A stretch of 64,000 bases of DNA. It comes from Calliopum simillimum. Lineage: Eukaryota; Arthropoda; Insecta; Diptera; Lauxaniidae. Below the pieces are notes generated by a model that was given only the letters and a program-made list of their open reading frames with translations, did no database searches and was not told the origin of the DNA. The stretch covers positions 103,926,897 through 103,990,896 of the forward strand of contig OX638370.1 of NCBI GenBank assembly GCA_951812925.1. The letters run 5' to 3'. The position numbers were made by a program, and so were the translations under genes. Shown piece after piece: positions 54,379-64,000 of the stretch (position 1 is its first letter; every line of letters starts with the position of its first letter).

Positions 54379-56559
54379 TTTACATACAAATTTTTTGCAC
54401 ATGCTTGAAATAGCTTATATAAAAATAAGTTTTGGATTATTTAGCCTTACTACCAGCCGTGTGCCCTTTTTGGTTCCCTAAGACCATTTTCCTCCTATTC
54501 GCGAGGAAGTAGTTTTCTAAGCTATTATTTACCTGGCAGAAGAGTTCTCAAATGAAAGTACTGAGTGCAGCTCTTTTGGCTAAGGAATTTCCTCTTTCAT
54601 TGCCTTCATTTAATTTTTGTCATGGTATCCACATTAGAGTGACATCATTCTTTCTGGTTGACTGCCCCTACATAAATATTCTCTGGAGCACAACCTTAAA
54701 AATGTAAGCTGTTTCCGAATCTTGGTCCTACGACTTCAGTTCCTGGATTACTTTGAGGAAAGTTTTTGTTGGTACATTTGATGACCAACTGCAGAGGCAC
54801 AAGCTCGCTTGGACAAATTGTCTTTTATCACTTGAGATCACTAACAACTTTCAAGATACAAAACGTTGAAACAGATTCAATATAATGACATTGGCCTACA
54901 ATAGGTTAAAAGAGCTAACCGCATTTGTATGTGCGTATACTTATCAGAACACGCAAGAGTGCTTAGTGTAGGGCGCTTCAAAGTATACTTTAATGGCAGA
55001 AGGGCGCTATCGGCACAACGGGAAAGTCAGCATATTAATTTCATTATACAATGCTCCATAGTCAGTTTTACGACGGTTGGACGGGGGAGTTAATTTACGC
55101 TTTGCGCTCCCCGTGTTTTTTGGTTTTATGATGATGATGACGACAACGACGACGTTAGTGATAATATTGACGTTGGTATTGGTGGTGGTAGTTACGCGGC
55201 TACGGCTGCGAATGATTCTTGATTTGCCACAAGGCTTATTCCGTGCCGTCCGTACTGAATATATATTTTTTTTGTTTTTGTTTTGTTATGTTCTCTTATT
55301 TGTTTTCGTATTCGTGACTTGGAAATTGTTTTTTTATCTATAGATTGTTTCAAATAGTTCTAGTTGTTGTAACTATGAAATACACAAAAGGGCTGCTAAC
55401 GTCGACGTCGCTGTCAACGTCAGATATATGGTGCATAAATTAATATTTGTTGGTATTTGTTTTTGTTGTTCACTGTCTGCATCCCACTGACGGTTGCTGC
55501 TGCTGCGACTGATAGGGTGGAATTCGTGAATTCTTTTTTGTTTCCGTTTCCGAATTCGTTTGCTGATTGTTTTATTTTTCTTTTTCTTTCAGGGTTTTTG
55601 TTTCGCATCCACATACTTTTTCATTTTGAATGTATATAAATTTTTTTTTTGCATTTGCTTTCGCTCTCCTGTGCGACAATCGTGTAATTATGCGAATGAG
55701 GGATTGGCAGGGATTTTGACAGTGGTGAACAAAAGGATCTACATGTGTTTGTGTGCACACATACCATATATGCATGCATATGTATGTGGTGTATGTAGAT
55801 ACATTTTTCTATCTATTTGTGCAGCAGTTTTACATAAAGCCACTTATCTGGTATCTCTGTTAAATGCTGGCGTTGGCTTCTTTTCATGTATCTCTTGAAT
55901 GCTTCAATAGAATTTGCTGCATATGCAAATTGCTGTGTTGTGGTTTGCTAGAGACAGCAAAAATAACAATAACAACAAAAACAAAATCGCAACAAAAGTA
56001 TATTTATATCTCAATGTCAAGTCGTATCTCGTCGATTTTTTTTTTGTTTTTATTTTATTTGCATTTAAATTTTTTATTTTAAATTTGTTCGTTTCATATA
56101 ATGATGGTGTTTGTTGATAAGCCAAAATGTGTGCCTAATCAACTTTGAAAACGAGATATTGCAAATAAAAAAATAAAAATAAAACTAAAAACAACAAAAT
56201 ACCTACAACAAATAAAATTCAATACCATTTTTATTAGTCATATTATTGTTGTAAGTCGTATTTTTTGTTATAATAGGAGTAATTAAGATTTATAGTCCAA
56301 TGAATTTTTGAAAATAAAAGTCTTTTGATTACACTGTGCCCGATTCTTGGCGAAAAAAATGGATTTTTGAGAAGAAAACACAATTCGAGTACGCTGAGTT
56401 TATGGATATCAGTAATTTTTACGATTTATGGTTCTCTAGATACTCCAATTTACCCATTTCAACCATTTAAATCAAAACACTTATTTTCATCAGATAAACA
56501 TCAAATTTTTACAGCTACCTTTCGAAAGTTAGTACTTACCCAATGGGGAATGGAGCGCA
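54379..56559. other. Non-coding stretch with microsatellites
   Basis: (GAT)n/(GAC)n at about 55,128-55,155, poly-T tracts at 55,265-55,280 and 56,036-56,070. Short frames are low-complexity. No gene supported. Confidence 0.4.
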
Positions 56560-56649
56560 TCAATAGCGCTTCTGAAGCGCTCTAAAGCAGCAGTGAAGCG
56601 CATCTCTCTCGTTTCGAAAAGCGCTGAAATTAACATTGGCATTTCATTG

Positions 56650-56807
56650 GAAGGAATCGCTTTGTTCTCGCAACCAGAAATGCTCTTTGGATGCGCATCG
56701 CTCTCGCATCCAGAAATGCTGTTTGGATGCGCATCGCTCTCGCATTCAGAAATGCTCTTTCGAAGCACATCGCTCTCGCATTCAGAAATGCTCATTGGAT
56801 GCTTTTT
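56650..56807 (+). repeat. 36-bp tandem repeat (about 4 units)
   Basis: Units start at 56,677, 56,713, 56,749 and 56,785, each 36 bp ('gaaatgct.tttggatgcgc' + 'atcgctctcgcat.ca'). A degenerate unit precedes them. Since 36 is a multiple of 3, the frames above it show a repeating 12-residue peptide, which I take as a by-product. The same unit recurs at 57,094-57,130, beyond a tRNA-like block. Confidence 0.8.
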
Positions 56808-56976
56808 GGATGACAATAAAATATTTAAAAAATAAATTTTTAATTGAAATTTTATGTCTTTCGCCACAAAGACTCATCAGACTATTATTTTTTTTTTTTT
56901 TGATGTAATTATAATTATTTTTATTTTACTAAATTAATTATAATTGAAAAATTGCAAGTTGAAAAACTTTTGTGTT

Positions 56977-57067
56977 AGGTCTGGGCCGGAGTTGAACCGA
57001 AGACCTCACGACTGCTACAACTCTCAATCGCAGTGCCAGTCGATAGACCACTGCTCCATCCATACCT
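56977..57067 (-). other. tRNA-like block
   Basis: On the minus strand AGGTATGG can pair with CCAGACCT (7 of 8) to close 91 nt. Within it are a box B-like GGTTCAACTCC and a weak box A-like TGGTCTATCGACTGG. No clean anticodon arm can be drawn. It may be a tRNA-derived SINE head or a tRNA pseudogene. Confidence 0.3.
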
Positions 57068-57093
57068 GACCGAAAGCGCTTCGTTCTCTCTAC

Positions 57094-57220
57094 CAGAAAT
57101 GCTCTTTGGATGCGCTTCGCTCTCGCTACCTATAGCGCAGAAAATATGCGTATACAAATCAGATCTTTAGATGCGAGAAGGACGCGCATCGCTATTGCAT
57201 CTCGGGGATGCGTATCGAAA
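57094..57220 (+). repeat. Outlying 36-bp repeat units
   Basis: 'gaaatgctctttggatgcgc' followed by 'ttcgctctcgctac', and then degenerate 'gcgcatcgctattgcat' pieces to about 57,210. Same unit as the array at 56,650-56,807, so the two were probably one array. Confidence 0.6.
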
Positions 57221-57586
57221 TTTTCTGTTGGATACTTACTTTTAATTTTGTATTTGTAGTGCCATCTGTGTGTCAGACTACGAACTTATCAACCGATGTG
57301 TTAAATATGATAACAACTGCTTTGTTGGAGATAGGAAAACAAAATCCTGAATGGTTTACGAGATATAGCCTTGGCGATAGCACATTTTCTTTGAAAAAGC
57401 AGTAAAACCCTATTGGAGTTTTACTAGTGACAACATTTACCTTTAGGAACTCCATTCAAAATGTTGTTTGGATTTGGATAGAGCCCCCTGGGAACTTCAT
57501 TTAATTGAAAAGTATCGAAAAATTGGGCGATAAAATTTTCTATAAGCTGCTTTGGACAAAACAAAGAAAGACATCCAATTTTTTGA

Positions 57587-58475
57587 TAGGGTAAGGGAGG
57601 GAAATATGGACTACGTGGGTAATATGGACCACACGGTTATTTCCCACTGCATACATAGGATTTACCGTTATTCATGTTCAAACTTAACGCTAATACCTAA
57701 AGCTCATAATAGAGCGATTTTAGCTTTCGGTAAAGTCGCATGTTTCTGTAAAGTTGATTTTTCTAAAAAAAAGATCAGTGATAATTTTTTTCTAGTGACT
57801 ATATTTCATTATTTCACTTTAAAGACATCGCGTTTTTAAATAAATAGTTTATTATATAAAGTCAGTGAATACTATTTATTATTTATGAGCACATATTAGT
57901 TCATTAACTACAAGACTTTTTGATGAAAAAACCACTTATTTCACCAATACGTGATATGGGTAATATGGACCACCAGAGAAAAAAGCCTCAAAAACAAATG
58001 TATTTATCATCTTTTTCAGATGGTGAATCTAGCTGCAGATTTCATGACGATTCTGATGGTCATTATTTGTAATTCGTTAACTACAAAGGAATAAAAGATG
58101 AAAAATGCATATAATGTAATACCATTTACTCAGAAGATCGCCGTGGCGAATTTTGGGTTGAATGTGTAATCTGACGTTCTTGGAGTCATGAAAAATGTGC
58201 CGAACGTGGAAGTGACATTTTTATAAGCAACATCTGTACCAAATGGGCTATGTGGTCCATATTACACTACACTTTTTTATATCTTCATTTTGAGTATTTT
58301 CAGTTTTTTAATTTTTTATCTTTATCCTGATGAGATATTTATCTAAAAGTGAATCAGAATAAAGGTAAATTGTTTCCTTTACTGAATGACATGAAATTAA
58401 CTGTTTTGTTTTATGTATTTTGGGTTTTATTTTAAAAAGAAAGATGGGTGGTCCATATTTCCCTTCCTTACCCTA
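57587..58475. mobile_element. pogo-like TIR element relic
   Basis: The ends TAGGGTAAGGGAGGGAAATA and the inverted ..TATTTCCCTTCCTTACCCTA pair over about 28 bp (TIR continues 'tggac.ac'). TA at each border may be the target duplication. The sub-terminal phrase 'gggtaatatggaccac' recurs at 57,618, 57,958 and inverted at 58,250. The interior keeps a decayed zinc-finger segment at 58,105-58,245. The element is non-autonomous now. Confidence 0.75.
58105..58245 (+). pseudogene. PHD-type finger remnant of a pogo-like transposase
   Basis: The plus strand reads RRGEFWVECV, then a TGA where Cys is expected two residues after it, then RSWSHEKCAERGSDIFISNICTKW. The 'W..C..C..W.H..CA......F.C..C' pattern is the C-terminal PHD-like finger common in insect pogo/Tigger-type transposases. 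At least two Cys codons are lost. Identification is by pattern only. Confidence 0.55.
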
Positions 58476-58774
58476 TTACTTTTTTTCATGCATATAAAAA
58501 TTATCTCTTCGGAAATGTTTTCAATGCTTGTATTATCTCGTACTCTTTAAATTTTCATTTAAAAACAAATAATTTTAGGTAAGTACGGAAACAGTAACTT
58601 ATTTAAGATTAAGATTAAATGAGTTTAATGTTAGATGTTATAAAAAGATTTCCATTTGTCAATATTTGTAATGATTAGAAATCATTTAACGCAAAACCTT
58701 TGTGAACTTATAAAATGTTGGAACACCAGACAATCCATACTAAACCAAATCAATCCATAGCAAATCAACTGTTT

Positions 58775-58820
58775 AGATCTTGGTAATTTGTCGAGACCAA
58801 GACTGAATATCAAGATTGCT
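58775..58820 (+). repeat. Fragment of the hAT MITE family
   Basis: 'gatcttggtaatttgtcgag', then 'accaagactgaatatcaagattgctat', parallels 14,300-14,380 of the complete MITE with a deletion. It abuts the TIR of the next element. Confidence 0.55.
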
Positions 58821-59515
58821 ATATCGTCGCCTGAGTTCTCTTTTGCCCCATCGACAATTTTTGACATTTTGAGTTAAGACTTGTTCCATAGGTTTTGAAA
58901 CATGATCTTTGTAACGCTGTTCTCAGAATGCATCTATCTCTTTTAGTTTTTGAGATATGCAGTGTCCACTTTGCTCCATATGCCATGCTTTTTAATTTTT
59001 TTATTTCTTATTTGCTCCAAAAGCCAATTTTTGGTTTATGAAGCAAGTTTTCTATGAAAAAAAAAAGTTTTAAATTCTTAATTCTTATTTGCTCTATAGA
59101 CATAGAAAACTTTCATTATCGTTTTTCTTTTAAAAATTACCTATGAACTAAGAAAGATAACTCGATGAAATTTGGTGCATCACCTCCTTCGACAACGTTA
59201 GTTCGTAGGATTGAAAATGAGCAAAATCGGTCAACGGACACGCCTCCCGGCCATACAAAAAAAAAAATTTCACAACTCAATATTAAGCGCCTTTTTAGCG
59301 ATAACGCAACCAAAATACACACAGATACAGGGGATAATAGTTAAAAGCTTTGAGCAAAAATTATGTGAATTCGGGCAACAGGATGTGGTACCTCCCATAA
59401 AAGCAAAAATTTTAAAATACTTGACTGAATGCGTTTTTTGATATAAACAATCCAAATTTATCTCATCCACCAATGATAAAAAATTTAAGATCTGATTAAA
59501 AAATTGGTTGATTTA

Positions 59516-60655
59516 ATGAAAGTTATTGATGATATAAGAACGCCCTATGACCAAAATTTTATAACGCTTCTTTGTCTTTTGGACTTTTCTAAGGCCTTTG
59601 ATTCTGTGAACCATACTCTTCTGTGTCAAAAACTTAAGTTTCATTTTAATTTTAGTGACAGTGCAGCGAATTTAATATGTAACTATTTGAAAGATAGAAT
59701 GCAACAAGTAAAAGTTAACCGTAATATATCCTCTCTTAAGTCAGTTAGTGTAGGTGTTCCGCAAGGATCGATTTTGGGTCCACTGTTGTTTACAATTTAT
59801 ACAAACGATATATTTTCCGTATGTAGATATGCTACAGTCCATGCATACGCTGACGACATCCAACTTTACCTTGCTCGCCCTATTGGACTAGTTGAAGATT
59901 TATGCTGCAGACTTAATGATGATTTGTCTTTGTTATGTAAGTGGGCTACCCGGAACTTTCTCCAAATAAACCCTCTAAAATCAAAGGTGTTACCTATAGC
60001 GAGGAGTGATCTAAGTCTTCAAGGGATTCCCCCACTTTTTATTGGTGCCTCTCAGTTAGATTTTGTTCACAAGATTAAAAATCTTGGATATATTCTTAAT
60101 TCTAATCTGACCTGTACTGACCACGTTAATAGCATAATAGGTAAAATTTACTGTACTCTTCGTTTGTTAAGGATATCTGCTGTCTATACTCCATTAGAAA
60201 CTAGGCGTTGGCTTGTTCAACAATTGATTATGCCCTATATATCTTATTTCCACTTAGTCTTTTGTAAACTGGATTGTCAATCCCAGCATAAAATGCTTGT
60301 AGCGTTCAATAACGCTGCTAGATATGTATATCGCATTCGTCAATTTGAACATATTTCCGAGCTAAGCAAGGGTGTACTGGGTTGTAGCCTAATTGATTAC
60401 TTGAAAATTCGCAATTTGCAGTTTCTACACAAACTTATCTATTCGCGTAGTCCTGAGTATCTATACAACAAGCTCCATTTTTGTCAGCATAACAGATCAA
60501 TAAATCTTATTGTTCCGAGAATTAATTATCTCAACTCTGGTAGGTTCTTCTTCATCAGCACTGTTAGACTTTGGAACTCATTACCTTTTAGCATAAGACG
60601 CATAACTGCAGGAAGCAATTTCAAAACAGCCATTTTTAATTTCCTTACCAACTAA
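59516..60655 (+). CDS. Non-LTR reverse transcriptase, C-terminal 379 aa (partial)
   Basis: A copying enzyme fragment of the CR1/L2/I-related group. From the first ATG, LLDFSKAFDSVNHTLL is RT motif A with the first catalytic Asp (about residue 23). SVGVPQGSILGPLLFTIYTNDI is motif B (about 80-101). YADD at residues 111-114 is the intact catalytic box. FLQINPLKSKV and LGYILNSNL follow (thumb entry), then a C-terminal region with the 'RLWNSLPFSIR' block (about 355-365) and a natural stop. Endonuclease and early RT motifs are missing, since the copy begins inside the domain. The frame is open from 59,489, and this ATG is simply the first in the remaining frame, not a true start. There are no stops, so the insertion is fairly recent. 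Confidence 0.9.
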   Translation: MKVIDDIRTPYDQNFITLLCLLDFSKAFDSVNHTLLCQKLKFHFNFSDSAANLICNYLKDRMQQVKVNRNISSLKSVSVGVPQGSILGPLLFTIYTNDIFSVCRYATVHAYADDIQLYLARPIGLVEDLCCRLNDDLSLLCKWATRNFLQINPLKSKVLPIARSDLSLQGIPPLFIGASQLDFVHKIKNLGYILNSNLTCTDHVNSIIGKIYCTLRLLRISAVYTPLETRRWLVQQLIMPYISYFHLVFCKLDCQSQHKMLVAFNNAARYVYRIRQFEHISELSKGVLGCSLIDYLKIRNLQFLHKLIYSRSPEYLYNKLHFCQHNRSINLIVPRINYLNSGRFFFISTVRLWNSLPFSIRRITAGSNFKTAIFNFLTN

Positions 60656-60850
60656 TCATTACTTTTTCTGTACTTTTTATCTTTCTCTCTTCTTTATACT
60701 ATCAAGTTATTGTTCTATTCATTCAATAATCTCTTTTATTTATTTTAGGCTAAGACATTAATATTAAATTAGTTATAATTTTTTTGTGATTTATTATTTC
60801 CATTTTTATGTACTATAAAAGACTAAGTCTTATTGTACCCCGAACTGAAT

Positions 60851-60886
<36 letters not shown>
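60851..60886 (+). repeat. (TAA)12 tail
   Basis: A pure trinucleotide run directly before DINE sequence resumes; it is the 3' tail of the non-LTR insertion, as in I-related and some CR1-related elements. Confidence 0.9.
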
Positions 60887-60888
<2 letters not shown>

Positions 60889-61571
60889 CAAGAGGGCGTG
60901 GCACCTAACATACATACAAAATTTTCAAAACGCTGTAGAGCAAGCGTTATTTGAAGAAATGTAATAAAATTTCGCACAGATGCTGGGAATAGTTTGTGAA
61001 AGCTCTGAGCAAAAGCTAGTCGAACACGGAAAAGGCATGCCACCTCCCATACAATCGAAAATTTCAAATTCTGCAGTGTAGGGTATTTAATATTTGGCCA
61101 GGCCAATGGTAGCACCCTTACTATTTGTTATTAATTTTTATTTAAAGAAACAAGTAATATCTACTACATGTATTTATTAATAATGTTTTTAATTTGTTTG
61201 CCCTATTTACACTGTTATGTATGTTTAGTTAAAAAACTAACGTTCTTATTTGCTCCATTGTCATAGTTTCTAAAGGCCAGTTTGCTCTATAAGCATGAAA
61301 AAAACAGTTTTTAATTTATTTGTATTGTATGGAGCAAAGTGTCCACTTGACTAATCTGATAAAATATCAAAAATCGCGAAAAGTACTTTAGTCCCATTTT
61401 TGAAATTTTGCGCTGAGTTAGCCAATTAATCAACAAATTCTTTTGTTAAAATTTCGATGGTATTTTTTCGGACCAGTTTTGTTTATTTTAAGTTCAAACT
61501 TTCTTTTTTGATTTTCTCGAAATACAGCAACATGCGTATGGGGCAAAAGAGAATTGGGGCGACGATATTCA

Positions 61572-63116
61572 ATTGCTTATTAGGTACAATTTAACCCAGA
61601 TAGCCCAGCATTTTTTATTTTTTTGTTGTATATTTTGTGTATTAGAGATTGTTTGACAATGAATACGGTGATTTTAGAAATTTTTTGGTTTCGGTGACGT
61701 CACAAATGGACATCTCTCCAGAAGGACGTCAGTGTAATATGCAAGTAAACTTTTTATCATTTTTGTTCATAATTCTCTCATTAGTATCAGTATCTCTAAC
61801 TTAGTTTTCCATTTTATCGAGTCTATAAGAATAAAGAAAACGAAATCTTAAGTATAGTTGACTCTTGAACCCTGAAAATTAAAGTTTAGCTTCAAGGTTT
61901 TCGGTGTTTACTTTCAGAATGTCGGTTTTTTGATCTGATTATAACAGAAAACGTATTTCTTCTTCAATTCTTCTGTATTCTGAAGCGAACAGTTCTTATC
62001 AAATTTGCCTAACTGCCATTTCCCCATAGCCTTATCAATTTGAAAAGTCTTTAACCGTTAAGAAACAACCGCTTTGGTATGATTCCAACCTGGATATGAA
62101 GACGATTCACCAGCTTAAATTTGTTCCCATACCTGTTCCGCTTTCTTCTTGTGAATTGTTTGATTCCATGTCCTTCGAATGATGAGACCATACTCTCAAC
62201 GACTGAATATTTTAAAGAGAGAAGGGTAAAAGCATGACATCTTTCGTTCAGGAGGGTATTAAGCTCAGCAAAACGGCCAGGTTGTTATATTAGCAGATGT
62301 CTAGGTACATGTAGTAAGGTTTCCATCGGCATTATTTGGTGGTAATAAAGCAAAATATACCCCTCAATATCCTGTGGCATCATCCCTTCCGTACAAAACT
62401 TCCAAAATTTTTTCCAATGGAAGCAGTTTTCTGAGTAAGTGTTGTCGTGTCGGCATCACGGACGATCTTGATTACGAAAATGACAATATTTTACCTTATT
62501 TATTAACAACACTATTTCGTTAGCTTAATATGGAAAAGGCGTAACTCACATTTTCAATACTTTTACAGGAGAAGGAAAAAACTGAATAAAATTTGATAAA
62601 CCAAACATTTCAAAAAACTTTAAATGCAATTTACAACAAAAACAATCTACAATTTTCATTCTAGGATTTTTTTTTACTTTTTTTTTTTGTTTTTTGGGTA
62701 GTTTCGTGTGTTAGGTATTTTTATTTTAAAATTTTTTTCAGAAAAAAAATGAGTTAGGGCTTTTTACAATAAATCAAAAATTATGAATAAAATTAAAGTT
62801 ATTCAATATAAAATGAAAAGGAAAACCTTTACAAAGAAAGTTAATTGGATTGGACAAAAATTTGAACGAAAATATTTATGTTTTGTATGGAAGGTTATCA
62901 TAAAAGAGTTGACAATCAGCAGGTAATAGCAATTTAAAACATGAAAGTGAACATCAAGTAAAGTTTAAATTACCCACAGCAACAAAACTCATAGATGCTA
63001 TCAATGTTTTCCCATCGGTATACCTTGATGTTCTTCGTGTTGACTATGAAGCCTTCGGATGACTTTAGGGAACCTTTGGGTGCCTTAGAAAACTATCAAC
63101 TAGGGTTCATTGATAG
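61572..63116. other. Non-coding AT-rich stretch
   Basis: No supportable gene or repeat. Confidence 0.45.
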
Positions 63117-63992
63117 CACAGGTTTACAAAAAAAAAAAAAAATGTCATGGCGTTTTGACCGGACCATGTGTTTCCTAGGGACTTTGACGTCCTGAATCAA
63201 AATCCCGGGTCCGTTTTTTTCCAGAACGTCTGAGAAAATTTTTTCAAGGTCATATGGAGGTCATGTGTCGTTTAGTGATAAATTCGCTAAGATTCTGAAA
63301 CTAATTAGGTCTTAAAAAGAATATGTGATCAAAAAGGGTATCTCGGACCTAGTTTCGGAGATATAGCCATCGGAAGATCCGGATATATCTTCCATGAAAA
63401 CCGCTATAAGTTGCGAACCCCCGGATGGATTTGTAAAATATTGATGTCATATGAAAGGTATTTTGACAGCCTATAAAAATGTATTGGAAACATTTTCGAT
63501 TGGATTCATAGTTTTCGAGTTATGAGCTTTTTTAAAATTTTGTGAAATTTTCCAATTACAACAACAAATAAATAAACAGCACTAGCACCAACCACAACAA
63601 AAACAACAACAACAATAACAATAAAATACCTTTCATATGAATATTTTCCAAATCCATTCAGGGGTTCCCAACATATAGCGGTTTTCATAGAAGATATATA
63701 TTCTGATCTTCCGATAGCTATATCTCCGAAACTAGGTCCGAGATACTCTTTTTGCTCACATATTCTTTTTAAGACCTAAGAGTTCCATGATTAAAAATTA
63801 GTTTCAGAATTTTAGCGAATTTATCACTAAACGACACATGAACCCCATTTTGACCTCCATATGACCTTGAAATCTTTTTTCTCAGACGTTCTGGAAAAAA
63901 ACGGACCCGGGGTTCGGATTCAGAACGTCAAAGTCCCTAGGAAACACATAGTCTGGTCAAAACGCAATGACATTTTTTTTTGTAAACCTGTG
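63117..63992. mobile_element. Fold-back element with arms of about 350 bp
   Basis: The left arm (63,117-63,464) begins CACAGGTTTAC plus an A-run. The right arm (63,623-63,992) ends with the inverse GTAAACCTGTG. Shared interior blocks include 'tagggactttgacgt', 'ccgggtccgttttttt', 'atatggaggtcat', 'tcgtttagtgataaattcgc' and 'cggacctagtttcggagata'. The spacer of about 158 bp contains (CAA)n. About 90% arm identity by eye; no ORF. A MITE/fold-back transposon near the window end. Confidence 0.88.
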
Positions 63993-64000
63993 TAGTCTAC

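Larger units (their letters stand above)
59464..60887 (+). mobile_element. 5'-truncated CR1/L2-like non-LTR retrotransposon with (TAA)n tail
   Basis: It starts inside the RT domain, has a 3' UTR of about 190 bp (60,656-60,850) and ends in about twelve TAA repeats (60,851-60,886). It sits exactly between the two halves of the DINE copy. A truncated 5' end and a simple-repeat tail are the marks of target-primed reverse transcription. No clear target duplication is visible. Confidence 0.85.
59148..61124 (+). mobile_element. DINE-1-like fragment, copy A4, split by non-LTR insertion
   Basis: The left part (59,148-59,463) starts at 'ctcgatgaaatttggtgca' and includes 'aaaatcggtcaacggacacg' and one tandem unit. 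The right part (60,888-61,124) has 'caagagggcgtggcacc', another unit and the end hairpin TTTGGCCAGGCCAA with CACCCTTACTAT. The two parts follow on from each other in the order seen in A1. The 5' hairpin and TTCTTGATCAGCGTC block are missing. Confidence 0.8.
58821..61571. mobile_element. TIR DNA transposon containing nested elements
   Basis: The left end reads ATATCGTCGCC..GTTCTCTTTTGCCCCAT. The right end (61,536-61,568) is the inverse, ATGGGGCAAAAGAGAATTGG..CGACGATAT. A sub-terminal block 'gtccactttgctccatatg' at 58,970 recurs inverted at 61,320-61,340, so the arms extend for several hundred bp. ATTGCT flanks both ends and may be the target duplication. No transposase was found. The original element is about 0.7-0.8 kb; the rest is a DINE copy with a CR1-like element in it. 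Confidence 0.7.

Noticed and set aside
55077..55343. 88-codon hydrophobic plus frame
   Set aside because: Made of GAC/GAT microsatellite and T-rich sequence.
60813..61115. 100-codon minus-strand frame after the CR1-like element
   Set aside because: Shadow of the (TAA)n tail and the DINE-like tandem unit.

Overview
This window looks like repeat-rich, mostly intergenic DNA from a higher fly. A tephritid-like dipteran is my best guess. The grounds are a eukaryotic tRNA-Ser gene, 50-80 nt intron-like units, DINE-1-like Helitron/Helentron copies carrying the dipteran 'TTCTTGATCAGCGTC' block, a mariner element and many AT-rich simple repeats. I found no convincing single-copy host protein gene; most short open frames are chance or transposon-derived.

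Layout. 1-13.6 kb: AT-rich DNA with a Tc1/mariner transposase relic (4.3-5.2 kb), an RNase H-bearing non-LTR relic (6.1-7.3 kb), and a nested pair of opposite-strand non-LTR relics (10.4-12.7 kb). 13.6 kb: an intact tRNA-Ser(AGA) gene on the minus strand. 14.2-18.2 kb: a hAT MITE with a perfect 8-bp target duplication, a mini-MITE, a full DINE-like element, and a Tc1-like relic with long inverted ends lying between a RING-like and a MULE-like transposase remnant.

18,297-33,296 is a 15.0-kb Ty3/gypsy LTR retrotransposon. Its two 634-bp LTRs look identical by eye, it has a TATC target duplication, a tRNA-Ser primer-binding site, intact gag and pol overlapping in a -1 arrangement, and a polypurine tract. 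About 6 kb between pol and the 3' LTR carries no sense gene. That region holds antisense open frames with splice-like signals and a tandem array of about nine hairpin-forming units whose stems show compensatory changes. This is the most interesting system in the window.

33.3-50.7 kb: more DINE copies (one inserted into a repeat whose second copy lies at position 1-400), several large fold-back palindromes, and possible host regulatory DNA near 36 and 42 kb. 50.7-52.0 kb: a full-length mariner with three in-frame stops. 52.1-54.4 kb: a GCCC-motif inverted array, then a minisatellite ending in a Helitron-type hairpin plus CTAG. 56.6-57.2 kb: a 36-bp tandem repeat and a tRNA-like block. 57.6-58.5 kb: a pogo-like TIR element with a degenerate PHD-type finger. 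58.8-61.6 kb: a three-level nest (TIR transposon, then DINE, then CR1-like non-LTR element with a (TAA)n tail). 63.1-64.0 kb: a fold-back element with arms of about 350 bp.

The window therefore works less as a gene cluster than as a layered record of insertions. The LTR element is the youngest and the only one whose main coding regions are undamaged.
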